A DNA stretch of 64,000 bases from Candidatus Latescibacterota bacterium (lineage in GTDB: Bacteria > Latescibacterota > UBA2968): contig JAJDYX010000047.1 of NCBI GenBank assembly GCA_022824945.1, positions 62,001-126,000 of the forward strand, read 5' to 3'. Under the pieces are notes generated by a model. The model searched no databases, was not told the DNA's origin, and was given only the letters and a program-made list of their open reading frames with translations. This document shows, in pieces, positions 26,704 to 35,388 of this stretch (positions are counted from its first letter, which is position 1; each line of letters opens with the position of its first letter). Position numbers and translations under genes: made by a program.

Positions 26704-26880
26704 TCAAAAATTAAACGTAAGCGCAGCGCGAAGCCCTTTTGTGGATGTGGGCGCAAGGCTCAGGTTGAGACGCTGGGGCGGCACCTCGACCCATTTGTCG
26801 GATTTTATCATTGCTCCAATCAGCGTGGAGACAATGCAAATCGGTAGAGATATGACCCCACCGTACACCAAAAAAGCAAG
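26704..26880 (-). pseudogene. C-terminal remainder of the type A gene beyond the TGA
   Basis: In the same frame as 26881-27798, this stretch encodes a hydrophobic segment (GGVISLPICIVSTLIGA) and the hairpin QRLNLSLAP…ALTFNF, then TGA at 26704. It matches the end of the paralog at 24447 nearly residue for residue, which shows that the upstream TGA is a nonsense mutation in a formerly longer protein of about 364 residues. Confidence 0.75.
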
Positions 26881-27798
26881 TCATCGCCATTCTGGGTCCT
26901 CTCTAAGCACACTCGGAGCAATAATGGCAAGTCCCAGGCCAGCACCGATTGCTATTCCTCTGTTTGTGTTTCTTTTATATCCAATACTGACTTCCAAATT
27001 GGAGATTGAAGAACTGGGCACTTGAAAAAATGTGCGTCCGCTGTGAATCACAAGTGTGTCCTGAGTCATTTTAACCAATCCGCCAACCATCCGTTTCTTC
27101 TGAATTGAAGGGACATGCACACGCACCCTGGCATTGTATTTCGCACCGAGTTCTCGATATCGTGCAATGTCTCGCATATTTTTGGCTATCCTGAGTGTAT
27201 CGATGTTATTGTAGGCTATTTTCCAGTATTGCTGGTTATTTAGGATTATGATATCGTTTGTCGTTTTATTGACAATACGCCCGGTTGCGTTTCCTTTTTT
27301 CCCTGTCGATGTATAGACGACCTGAACATACCAATTCCAGAGGATTTGCGAGGAATCAATCTGCCCACGAACCATGACTGTGACCGGCTTCTGATTGAGT
27401 TTCTGTATAGCAGCTTGTAATCTATCTTGTTTTGCCTGATCTACCACTCGTTTTCTCATAAACCGATCCACTTCATTGATTTGTTTTATTGACTTGTCCG
27501 TCTCGTCACTCATGATTACGGATATGACTTTATCATAAGCAATGGTCTCCTTGCCAAAAAGTGCTCTACTCCGAATCTCAAATGCGGTATCGTCAATAGC
27601 ATCAATCCAGCCCTTTGACAATTTCTGTTTGCCATTACTATCGTAATAAGTGACTTGCACATAAGCATCCCGAACCAGCGTATTGACATTGACCTCTGTG
27701 CCTTGCAGGTATGTGGCTGCATACGCGAGCGCAGGGGCCATCGCGTTGAGCAGAATTGCCCCTACCATAACAATAGATAGAGACCTAAAAATAGGCAT
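26881..27798 (-). CDS. Sm-like repeat membrane protein, type A, ended early by in-frame TGA
   Basis: 305 residues as read: signal peptide (1-28, ending AYAATYLQ), three Sm-like beta units (about 45-96, 156-205 and 222-272, each 'VxV…G…(D/N)T/D(L/I)xI…I…I'), and a glycine-rich segment (280-294). The TGA at 26883-26881 cuts the protein just after the first membrane segment, yet the frame continues without shift to a paralog-like end at 26704. GGAGGAGG precedes ATG 27798, which overlaps the preceding beta-barrel gene by 14 bases. No named family recognised; likely envelope. Confidence 0.7.
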   Translation of the reverse strand: MPIFRSLSIVMVGAILLNAMAPALAYAATYLQGTEVNVNTLVRDAYVQVTYYDSNGKQKLSKGWIDAIDDTAFEIRSRALFGKETIAYDKVISVIMSDETDKSIKQINEVDRFMRKRVVDQAKQDRLQAAIQKLNQKPVTVMVRGQIDSSQILWNWYVQVVYTSTGKKGNATGRIVNKTTNDIIILNNQQYWKIAYNNIDTLRIAKNMRDIARYRELGAKYNARVRVHVPSIQKKRMVGGLVKMTQDTLVIHSGRTFFQVPSSSISNLEVSIGYKRNTNRGIAIGAGLGLAIIAPSVLREDPEWR

Positions 27799-28312
27799 GG
27801 ATGCCTCCTCCTGCATAAACACCAGCAAGCCCTTTAGATTGAGAACTGGTTTTTTCCCTACCAAACCCTTGACCGATCTCCACGTTCAAACCGAGAGGAA
27901 TCCCCCCAAGTGAAAACACAAGCTCGCCTCCAAAAGCGAGACCTGTTGCCAGCGTCGTGGTTTTGACAGTCTCCCGGTGGAGATCCTCCTCTTTTTTTTG
28001 TTGCCAGCCGCCTTCGAGAGTGAAATGAAGTCGGGCCAGGTTCCACCTGCTCTGATGCTCGAATATGGCATACGAAACGCCAGCACCTAACATATGGTCA
28101 CTATACTGACCATTGAGAATAAAACGTCCAACGGTTTGAAGATATACGGGTGCCAGTCCGTTATAGCGAAAACTAATGCCACCAAATGTGGGTGTCGCTC
28201 CCTGAAGTCCAATACCATAACTCTTGATGAGATCAGTTTTTTTTGCCTGAACCGGGAAACTGAGGATTACACTCAACAAGACACAGACCAGATAAGAAAT
28301 TGAGCGTGTCAT
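27785..28312 (-). CDS. Small outer-membrane beta-barrel-like protein
   Basis: 175 residues: signal peptide (about 1-23, ending PVQAKK), then alternating glycine-rich beta strands (GIGLQGATPTFGGISFRY, HMLGAGVSYAIF, TLATGLAFGGELVF) and a terminal aromatic (GGGIHAYF), as in small outer-membrane barrels. AGGAGA precedes ATG 28312. Its end overlaps the start of the type A gene by 14 bases, so the two are coupled. It heads the minus-strand array of exported proteins. Ligand unknown. Confidence 0.65.
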   Translation of the reverse strand: MTRSISYLVCVLLSVILSFPVQAKKTDLIKSYGIGLQGATPTFGGISFRYNGLAPVYLQTVGRFILNGQYSDHMLGAGVSYAIFEHQSRWNLARLHFTLEGGWQQKKEEDLHRETVKTTTLATGLAFGGELVFSLGGIPLGLNVEIGQGFGREKTSSQSKGLAGVYAGGGIHAYF

Positions 28313-28365
28313 TATTTTCTCCTTTTTTAGCTATTTGTTGACCTACATTTGTCATAGATGATACA

Positions 28366-29376
28366 CTACATCTCAACCTGCTGAAGGCGATCATTTTGCG
28401 GTATCTCATCAGCCCGCTTGCCCCGTGGTCCAATCAGCAGTAAAGTTAGCCCTACCTGCATCCAGAAAAGCCTCCGAACCCGCCGAACAATGCCCACAGC
28501 CAAACCCATCTTTGGATCCAAACCCATCAAATGAAACAGAAACACATGCCCACCTTCAAAAACGCCCATCCCGAGCGGAACAAAAAAGAACGCCGCGTTA
28601 ATCACGATCATCAGCGCGTGGAACAAATACACCCAAACAAACGGCATCGGTTCGCCGAGCACATAAAGAATCACATAGATCTCCAGCGTCCCCATGCTCC
28701 AGCCCAACAGATGTAAGCCCAACAACCCCACCAAACGCCATCTATTCAGCCGATAAAACTGCGCCAAATTCTCATCAATCTCCACCGCGCGATCGCGGAA
28801 CCGCTCCAAAAACCTGAGCCGCAAACACAGCATCAAATTCAAAAACCGCGCAAAGGGACTTCGGCGCTGCCTGAAAACCGTCCAAACAACCCCCAGAACA
28901 GACAGCGCCAGAACAGCGATCAGAGCACCTCGCACCTCAGCCGGCCACGAAAACCGCTGCAAACCCAGCACAACACCACCTATCACAAAAATCACCCCAC
29001 CAATCATCTCACCCGTCTTATTGATCACCAGAGACGACACCCCTCTGGAAACGCACATCTTATCTCTAAGCACAATCGCCTTGCCGACCTCCTTACCAAC
29101 CTGCGATGCTGGCGCCACATTGCCCACTGCCTCGCCAGCCAACTGCACCCACAGCAACTGCCTCAAACGCGGCCTCTTCTCCCCGCGATCAAAGCATGCC
29201 CGCCATATCCACGCATGATGAACAAATACCACCAGCGACAGGCCGATCACCGGCACATAGCCCCAGCCCATCATCAAAACATGCTGCCACACCTCTGGGG
29301 TACTGAGCTGGTATAAAAGTACACCCAGGCCCACAAACCCTATCAGACAAAGTACAATATGCGTTCCCTGTTTCAT
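28366..29376 (-). CDS. Lysylphosphatidylglycerol synthase TM-region/flippase-like membrane protein
   Basis: 336 residues, mostly hydrophobic, with about eight membrane segments; pattern of the UPF0104/AglD-type family: APASQVGKEVGKA(I) after the second-third helices, and a late FVPLGMGVFEGG motif. Such proteins move or modify lipids. ATG 29376 has GGAGG 6 bases upstream; the frame is open further but that DNA contains the dispersed 45-bp repeat. It follows the CDP-alcohol phosphotransferase gene on the same strand, which supports a phospholipid or lipid-linked role. Confidence 0.8.
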   Translation of the reverse strand: MKQGTHIVLCLIGFVGLGVLLYQLSTPEVWQHVLMMGWGYVPVIGLSLVVFVHHAWIWRACFDRGEKRPRLRQLLWVQLAGEAVGNVAPASQVGKEVGKAIVLRDKMCVSRGVSSLVINKTGEMIGGVIFVIGGVVLGLQRFSWPAEVRGALIAVLALSVLGVVWTVFRQRRSPFARFLNLMLCLRLRFLERFRDRAVEIDENLAQFYRLNRWRLVGLLGLHLLGWSMGTLEIYVILYVLGEPMPFVWVYLFHALMIVINAAFFFVPLGMGVFEGGHVFLFHLMGLDPKMGLAVGIVRRVRRLFWMQVGLTLLLIGPRGKRADEIPQNDRLQQVEM

Positions 29377-29401
29377 GCCATCCTCCGAAAAGCGAATCAA
29401 C

Positions 29402-29446
29402 GAATAGACGGAACGGTGTACAACTGGCCGCCTCTCAGGCCAGTTC
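29402..29446 (-). repeat. Dispersed 45-bp palindromic repeat, copy 1
   Basis: On the minus strand it reads GAACTGGCCTGAGAGGCGGC and onward to CGTCTATTC, with an internal palindrome AACTGGCC…GGCCAGTT. It differs from copy 2 (50451-50495) at only three positions. It lies in the gap before the flippase-like gene. Confidence 0.75.
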
Positions 29447-29456
29447 ATCAACGAAT

Positions 29457-29484
29457 CCCCCCAGCCCCTCCCCGACCTGGGGGG
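29457..29484. other. Hairpin in gap after CDP-alcohol phosphotransferase
   Basis: CCCCCCAG (29457-29464) pairs with CTGGGGGG (29477-29484) around a 12-base loop. No T-run, so it may protect the 3' end of a transcript or merely border the repeat beside it. Confidence 0.4.
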
Positions 29485-29501
29485 ATATCCCAACCATCAC
29501 C

Positions 29502-30149
29502 TTATACAACAACCCGTTTAGCAGCCGTAATCACTGGAATCGCCCGAATAACACAAAGCGAGGCCGTCAGATACGTCGCCATCAAAGCTAACATCTCAAG
29601 CCCGGATAAAAATGCGGGCGCCAAACCCGGCATCAGTTGCGCCGCATTCAGGCTGAACAACAGCACAAACGCGACCACCTTGGAAGTCCCGTACGTCGCC
29701 CGGCTCACGCGCGAGGCAACCAGCGCGAACCCAATCCGCGACTTCATCATCGTTGACTCGCCAAACGCTGTGAACCCTTTGGTCAGGGCACAACTGCGAA
29801 TCGCATCCGTCACAAACCCCCTGCTGAGCACCACAATCGGCACCCAAAGCGGAATAACATGCAACCACGCAAACACCACCCACCACACATTCTCCGCAAT
29901 CCGATCCCCCACAATATCCAGCACCCCCCCGACCTTACTCTCGCAACCCAACCGCCGCGCGAGATACCCATCCAGCCAATCCATCACCAGCGCGACAAAA
30001 GCGAGCGGCACCGCAACCCAGGCCAGCATCACATCTCCAGACACAGCAAAAGCCGTCGCCAGGAACAGAAGAACCACTCGAGCAGCGGTAATCAAATTGG
30101 CAACCTGACCTGGAAACGCGGTCGCAAAAGTCGATGTAAGCGTTGACAT
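29502..30149 (-). CDS. CDP-alcohol phosphatidyltransferase family protein
   Basis: 215 residues with several membrane helices. The complete family signature D-x-x-D-G-x-x-A-R…G-x-x-x-D-x-x-x-D is present: DWLDGYLAR, then GGVLDIVGD (about residues 57-83). These enzymes swap CMP of a CDP-lipid for an alcohol such as glycerol phosphate, inositol phosphate or choline. AGGAGGAGG precedes ATG 30149. Which alcohol is used cannot be told; the gene beside it encodes a flippase-like protein. Confidence 0.85.
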   Translation of the reverse strand: MSTLTSTFATAFPGQVANLITAARVVLLFLATAFAVSGDVMLAWVAVPLAFVALVMDWLDGYLARRLGCESKVGGVLDIVGDRIAENVWWVVFAWLHVIPLWVPIVVLSRGFVTDAIRSCALTKGFTAFGESTMMKSRIGFALVASRVSRATYGTSKVVAFVLLFSLNAAQLMPGLAPAFLSGLEMLALMATYLTASLCVIRAIPVITAAKRVVV

Positions 30150-30333
30150 CTCAGCCTCCTCCTGAAAGGTTCACATCTCAAACTACTCGGTCACCACACG
30201 TCATATGCAAATCCCGTGCCAAAACCATTTTACCCCTGAAAAAGGCCATTTTCCCTGTTATCCACCCCAAAAATCGCCCAATTAGTGCAAACTAAATATT
30301 GCACCTGCAAACTGAGTACTGCACATCAGACAC

Positions 30334-30368
30334 AAAAAAATCCGGAGACACAATGTGTATCTCCGGAT
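30334..30368 (-). terminator. Rho-independent terminator of the two-component operon
   Basis: On the minus strand ATCCGGAG…CTCCGGAT (30368-30361 with 30347-30340) followed by a run of T (the A-run at 30334-30340). It lies just after the response-regulator stop at 30397. The rest of the gap up to 30149 (about 180 bp) shows nothing I can name. Confidence 0.85.
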
Positions 30369-30396
30369 CAGTAAAGTTGCAGGGGCTGGGGACTGG

Positions 30397-31791
30397 CTAC
30401 CGATAAATCCCAGGATCGATCCCGTGCTCCTTCAACTTTTGTTGTAGCGCCTGCCGTTTCATACCAATAGCCGGTGCTGTGCGACTGATATTGCCCTCGT
30501 AGTATTCCAATGCAGATCGGATAAACGCAACCTCAAAAGACTGCACAACCTCCTGCTTTGCATCTTGAAAAAACACCCCATCACGCCAGACAGACTCAGT
30601 GTTCTCCACAGACTCAACGCCCCGAACCTCCTGGGGAAGCAAATCGCGACGCAACTCAGACCCATCTGAAAAAATAACCGCTCGCTCAACCAAATGCATC
30701 AACTCGCGTATATTGCCCGGCCAGGCATACACCATCAGCAACTTCATCACATCCGGCGGCACATCCGTCATCGCCTTGCCGTGCTGATCATTAAAACGCG
30801 CCAAAAAATGCTGAACAAGCAGCGGAATATCCTCGCGACGATCCCGCAGCGGCGGCAAAAAAATATCCACCACCTTCAAGCGATAAAAGAGATCCTCCCG
30901 GAACCGCCCCTCTGCAATCTCCACTGGTAAATCCTTATTCGTCGCGCTGATAATCCGAACATCAACCGTCACCGTCTCCGAACCGCCCAACCGTTCAAAC
31001 TGTTTCTCTTCCAGCACGCGCAACAACTTTGCCTGCGTCTCGATATGCATATCGCCGATCTCGTCCAAAAACAGCGTCCCCCCATCCGCAAGCTCAAACT
31101 TGCCCTGCCGCCGCGCAGTCGCCCCGGTAAACGCGCCCCTCTCATGCCCGAACAACTCGCTCTCGATCAACTCCGTCGGCAACGCCGCCGCATTCACCGC
31201 CACAAAAGGCCGCGCCTTTCGACCGCTCTGCTCGTGAATCGCCCGCGCGACCAACTCCTTACCCGTACCGCTCTCCCCGCTAATCAGCACCCCAGCATCG
31301 GCCATCGCCACCTTGCCGATCAAATCATAGACCCCCTCCATCGCACGGCTACGACCAATCAACAACCCGAACCCCGATTGCTGCCGAATTTCATTGCGAA
31401 GCGTCTCATTCTCCCGCCGCAACCGCACCGTCTCCAGAACATTCTCCACCAAACAGCGCAACTCATCCACATCGTAGGGCTTGCTCAAATAATCGTACGC
31501 CCCCGCCTTCATTGCCTCCACCGCAACCCGCTCCGACCCATACGCTGTAATCACAATAACCGGCCGCGCATCCCCCTGATCAGCCAATCGCTTCACCAGC
31601 GTCAACCCATCCATCTTCGGCATCTGGATATCGCAAATCAACAAATCGGGATTGTCCTGCGCCACAGCCGCCAACGCCGCCGCACCATCCTCTGCCTCGA
31701 CAATATCACCCCCCAGTGCCGCGAGTGCCCGCTTCAACCCGTACCGCGCCGCAGGATCATCATCCACAATCAGAATTTTATATTGCATCAT
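30397..31791 (-). CDS. NtrC-family sigma-54-dependent response regulator
   Basis: 464 residues: receiver domain (1-120; phospho-accepting Asp in ICDIQMPKMDG, Lys in LSKPYD), AAA+ domain with Walker A GESGTGKE, sigma-54 contact loop GAFTGA, Walker B GGTLFLDEIGD and arginine finger region, and a Fis-type helix-turn-helix at the end (ISRTAPAIGMKRQALQQKL). It activates sigma-54 promoters when phosphorylated. The start ATG 31791 (or the adjacent ATG 31788) lies within the end of the kinase gene, a 14-base overlap, and a G-rich run serves as ribosome site. Target genes unknown. Confidence 0.92.
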   Translation of the reverse strand: MMQYKILIVDDDPAARYGLKRALAALGGDIVEAEDGAAALAAVAQDNPDLLICDIQMPKMDGLTLVKRLADQGDARPVIVITAYGSERVAVEAMKAGAYDYLSKPYDVDELRCLVENVLETVRLRRENETLRNEIRQQSGFGLLIGRSRAMEGVYDLIGKVAMADAGVLISGESGTGKELVARAIHEQSGRKARPFVAVNAAALPTELIESELFGHERGAFTGATARRQGKFELADGGTLFLDEIGDMHIETQAKLLRVLEEKQFERLGGSETVTVDVRIISATNKDLPVEIAEGRFREDLFYRLKVVDIFLPPLRDRREDIPLLVQHFLARFNDQHGKAMTDVPPDVMKLLMVYAWPGNIRELMHLVERAVIFSDGSELRRDLLPQEVRGVESVENTESVWRDGVFFQDAKQEVVQSFEVAFIRSALEYYEGNISRTAPAIGMKRQALQQKLKEHGIDPGIYR

Positions 31792-33880
31792 CCCCCCCGG
31801 GAAGTTGAACCGCAAACACCGCCCCTGCCCCCTCTGCATTTGCCACCTCAATCGCCCCCCCCATACGCTCCACATCGCGCTTCACAATCGCAAGCCCCAA
31901 CCCCGTGCCCGAAGCCTTCGTCGTAAAAAACGGCTCAAAAATACGAGCCTGATCTTCCTCTGAAATCCCCGGCCCCGTATCCGACACCCGCACCTCCACA
32001 CCGCCGTGCAATTGCCGCGCCTGCACCGTCAACCGCCGCTCTATCTGATCGCCATCCACAGCCTGAATACCGTTCAAAATCAAATTGAAAAACACTTCCT
32101 TCAAATCCTCTGGATCGCCCTTCACCGCGAGACCGTCATCCACCTCGAAACATATCTCCACATTCTGTCGCTCCGCCTCGTGAAACAAAATCAGCACCAC
32201 ATCTTCCAGCACAGCCTTCAGGTCCAACACCTGAAACCCATCACCCTGCTTGGGTTGGGCAAATCTGAGCAAGCGATCCACCACGCGGTTTAGCCGATCA
32301 ATCTCGCGCAACACCACAGACAAATCGCCCGCCTTTGTCTGATCATCTTGCAAATCTTCCCGCAGCACAGTCGCAATCGCCTTAATCGAACTCAGGGGAT
32401 TCTTCACCTCGTGCGCGATACTCGCCGAAAGCAACCCCAACGCCGAAAGCCGCTCTGCCTCGTACATCTGCCGCTCCAATTGCAACCGCCGCTCCACCAG
32501 GCGCGTATTTTCAATCGCCAGTGCAATCTGATTGCAAAGCGTACCTAACAAATCCCATTCTTCAGAAGAAAAAGACCCTCCGCGTTTCTTCTCTCCCAAA
32601 CACAGCAAACCAACCGGCTTCTCCTCTTGAAGTACCGGAATACACAACTCAACCCCTTGCTTTGCGAGTATTGCAGTAAGTGTCGGATGGTGCAAATCGC
32701 CCACATCCAGCGGGCGGCGATGGACCAACAGCCAGCCGAGCACCGCTTCAATTTGCGCCCCATCCCCGTCCCCAAACGGTGTGACTGGCGGATCAAACCC
32801 CGGCAAACCACTGCTTGCGATCACCTGCACCTGACTCACTCGCCCCTCCTCGTACTCAAACACCACCAGCGAAACAGCGTGTACCTTCAACACAGTCCCG
32901 ACCGCATCCACCACCGACTGCAACCGGCTCTCCAGCGCGTGCGGCACATTCAGCGTTTGACTCAGCGCACCCAGCAAATGCTGGTACTCGTATCGCGCCC
33001 TAAAAAACAAGCGATTGATGATCCCCTGCAACCGATTCTTAATCGGCTGAAACAGAAAAATCAGCAACGAAATCAAAATCGCCTCAACCACCTCCACCCT
33101 GAACCCACTATCCAGACGCCCAAGCGCCTCTGCAACGCGCCGAATCACCAGCAAATAAACCGTCAACACAATACCCGTCAGCGCAGAATAAAACAACGCG
33201 GGATTCACCACAATCTGGAAAAAGCTGTACCGATAAATAAAATACCCCAGAATATACGCCGGCGCGATAGGCGAAAGAAAAAGCACCAGCGCGAGCACAG
33301 GTCCCACAACAGCACTTTGGAGCAACCCAATCGGATACGCAAAAACCGTCAAAACCGCAATACCCGTCAGCGCAAATGCCATCAACCGACAAAACACCTT
33401 ATGCACCTCTGTCTCCGACCGCACCGCAAATCCCCGGCAGAGATACGCCGAAAACAGAAGCATAGCAATTGCATACAGGCTAAAACTCACGCGCTTGACC
33501 GGCGCTTGAGACATGCCGATCAAAAAGATGATCACCCCCGGCACAAAAGTGATAGGAATGAGATACCGACGCAACCCACGCGCCACCTTGTGCTCATCCG
33601 CAAAAGCCAGCACCGTTGCCAGCAGCGCAGACGGCAAAAAATCCAGCCCAAAACGCGCCACATGCGCCGCATAATTCACTGCACCGGCATCCGGCGCAGC
33701 CTGCTCGATCAAAATGCGCAGCGCATCCCCCGTGTACCACAGTGCCCCCGCTGAAATCAAAAACAACAACGGCAGTGGCGTGCCCCTCCGCTTTACCGCC
33801 GAGACAAAAATACCCCAGAGCAACCCGGCAGCAATCGCCGCGCCGACCAGCCAGATCGTCTCGTATAACGATAAGTCCAT
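31778..33880 (-). CDS. Membrane sensor histidine kinase with GAF domain
   Basis: 700 residues: about seven to eight membrane helices (1-290), a GAF-like domain (about 310-465), HisKA with H490 in ASIAHEVKNPL, then HATPase with N-box FFNLILNGIQAV, G1 DTGPGI and G2 GTGLGLAI. It should phosphorylate the NtrC-type regulator that follows with overlapping frames. The many-helix input domain plus GAF recalls PrsK-type kinases, which act with sigma-54 regulators; that is a likeness, not proof. ATG 33880 chosen; an in-frame GTG lies 9 bases up. Confidence 0.9.
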   Translation of the reverse strand: MDLSLYETIWLVGAAIAAGLLWGIFVSAVKRRGTPLPLLFLISAGALWYTGDALRILIEQAAPDAGAVNYAAHVARFGLDFLPSALLATVLAFADEHKVARGLRRYLIPITFVPGVIIFLIGMSQAPVKRVSFSLYAIAMLLFSAYLCRGFAVRSETEVHKVFCRLMAFALTGIAVLTVFAYPIGLLQSAVVGPVLALVLFLSPIAPAYILGYFIYRYSFFQIVVNPALFYSALTGIVLTVYLLVIRRVAEALGRLDSGFRVEVVEAILISLLIFLFQPIKNRLQGIINRLFFRARYEYQHLLGALSQTLNVPHALESRLQSVVDAVGTVLKVHAVSLVVFEYEEGRVSQVQVIASSGLPGFDPPVTPFGDGDGAQIEAVLGWLLVHRRPLDVGDLHHPTLTAILAKQGVELCIPVLQEEKPVGLLCLGEKKRGGSFSSEEWDLLGTLCNQIALAIENTRLVERRLQLERQMYEAERLSALGLLSASIAHEVKNPLSSIKAIATVLREDLQDDQTKAGDLSVVLREIDRLNRVVDRLLRFAQPKQGDGFQVLDLKAVLEDVVLILFHEAERQNVEICFEVDDGLAVKGDPEDLKEVFFNLILNGIQAVDGDQIERRLTVQARQLHGGVEVRVSDTGPGISEEDQARIFEPFFTTKASGTGLGLAIVKRDVERMGGAIEVANAEGAGAVFAVQLPGGDDAI

Positions 33881-33962
33881 AACATTCACCGCCTTGAAGT
33901 AAGAAGGCCACACCGCCCAAAGGCTGGTGCTTCATCACACTTCACACTTCATCCTTCACACT

Positions 33963-35351
33963 TCAATACCCCTTCGCCAAATCCGCCCGGCTTTGCGCTT
34001 CGGCGTCTTCGGGATCGCGTCTCAATTCCCTCGCCAACAAATCGTGCAATTTCGAGATGCGATCTGCCTGCGCGGGATCATTTGCCAGATTGTTAAATTC
34101 TCCGGCATCCTCTTCCAAATTGTACAATTCCCGTTCGGGTCCATGCACCTCGTCAAACCGCGCGTGATACACGTACTTCCACGGCCCCTGCCGAACCATC
34201 GCCATGCCCGACGCAATATTGTGGGCGTAGTATTCGCTCACCGCAACATCCCGCCAATCGCTATTTCCATCGTCCAGATAATTGAGCAGCGACTCGCCAT
34301 CCCAGTCATCCGAGCGTTCCGCCCCGCCGATCTCCGCTATCGTCTGCGCCAGATCCACCAGCGAACACACACCCGTCCGCCGTTGCCCACCTGCCCAGCG
34401 TTTTGGGAAAGACACAATCAGCGGCGTCCGCGAAGCGTGTTCATACATATTATTCTTCCACCACAACCCGTGATCGCCCTTGTTCTCACCGTGATCCGTA
34501 CAGTAAATCACAATCGTATTATCCGCCACCTCAGAATCATTGAGCGCGGCGAGCAACTTGCCGATCTCATCGTCCAGCCAATTCACAAAGCCCCAGTAAA
34601 GCTCGCGCCCCAACTTCGTCTGCTCTGGCGTCGCCTTTGTCACCCCAAACCCGGCTCGCAAATGCTTGTAATTGGTCGGCAACGTCTCCAAAAAACCCTC
34701 GGGGATCTCGGGCATGGGAACCTTATCTTTGTAAGGCGCGTAATATTCTTCTGGAATAGTCAACGGAAAATGCGGCGCCAGATAGCCAGCCAGCAAAAAG
34801 AACGGCTTGTCATCCGCAGATCGATTTCGTAAAAACGCGCTGCACTCCGCCGTCACCTTTCGATCCTTCTCCAAAATAGGCGATGTGTCACTCGTCTTAA
34901 AAGCCGCCACCCGCCCTTCCCAGCCGAAACCCGATTCACTCAGATCATCGAACGCTCGCCGCCCGCCCAGACCACTCCTCTCCCCCTGGTTCGCACCGGG
35001 ATAAACATCGCGAAAACCATAGCGATGCGCGCCCGCAAAATGCATCTTGCCCCCCAGCCAGCACTCATAGCCCACCGCATTCAGCGCGTGCGGCAGCGAA
35101 GGATAATCGTCAGAGGGCAACTGACAATCATTGGTCCACACTCCACAGCGACTCACGTATTGCACCGCCGTAAAACTCGCACGCGCAGGCGCGCAAAGCG
35201 GCGAAGTCGTATAAGCCGCATCAAATACAATACCCTCTTCCGCCAGCCGATCCATATGCGGCGTTTGCACAATAGAATCGCCATAACACCCCATCACTGC
35301 CGGGTCGTGCTCATCGGACATAATCATCAGTATATTTGGACGGTCAGACAT
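33963..35351 (-). CDS. Type I sulfatase
   Basis: 462 residues. Formylglycine motif C53-A-P-A-R; N-terminal metal segment IMSDEHDP; CTDHGE carries the later metal ligands; GGKMHFAG is a typical substrate-region motif. AAGGAG precedes ATG 35351. No signal peptide. It resembles the choline-sulfatase-like branch more than the enzymes at 10373 or 59269, but substrate cannot be assigned. It ends just before the histidine kinase gene start, on the same strand. Confidence 0.88.
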   Translation of the reverse strand: MSDRPNILMIMSDEHDPAVMGCYGDSIVQTPHMDRLAEEGIVFDAAYTTSPLCAPARASFTAVQYVSRCGVWTNDCQLPSDDYPSLPHALNAVGYECWLGGKMHFAGAHRYGFRDVYPGANQGERSGLGGRRAFDDLSESGFGWEGRVAAFKTSDTSPILEKDRKVTAECSAFLRNRSADDKPFFLLAGYLAPHFPLTIPEEYYAPYKDKVPMPEIPEGFLETLPTNYKHLRAGFGVTKATPEQTKLGRELYWGFVNWLDDEIGKLLAALNDSEVADNTIVIYCTDHGENKGDHGLWWKNNMYEHASRTPLIVSFPKRWAGGQRRTGVCSLVDLAQTIAEIGGAERSDDWDGESLLNYLDDGNSDWRDVAVSEYYAHNIASGMAMVRQGPWKYVYHARFDEVHGPERELYNLEEDAGEFNNLANDPAQADRISKLHDLLARELRRDPEDAEAQSRADLAKGY

Positions 35352-35388
35352 AAAATCTCCTTACGGTTAGTGTGATATGACACATCAT

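Noticed and set aside
29359-30108. Plus-strand open frame antisense to the CDP-alcohol phosphotransferase
   Set aside because: The minus strand encodes the full family signature; the plus frame is its Ser/Thr/Ala-rich shadow.
31045-31926. Plus-strand open frame antisense to the response regulator
   Set aside because: Shadow of the conserved NtrC gene on the other strand; no ribosome site or plausible protein composition.
32627-33754. Long plus-strand open frame antisense to the histidine kinase
   Set aside because: Composition is Gln/His/Arg-rich and low in sense, with no ribosome site; a shadow of the kinase reading frame.
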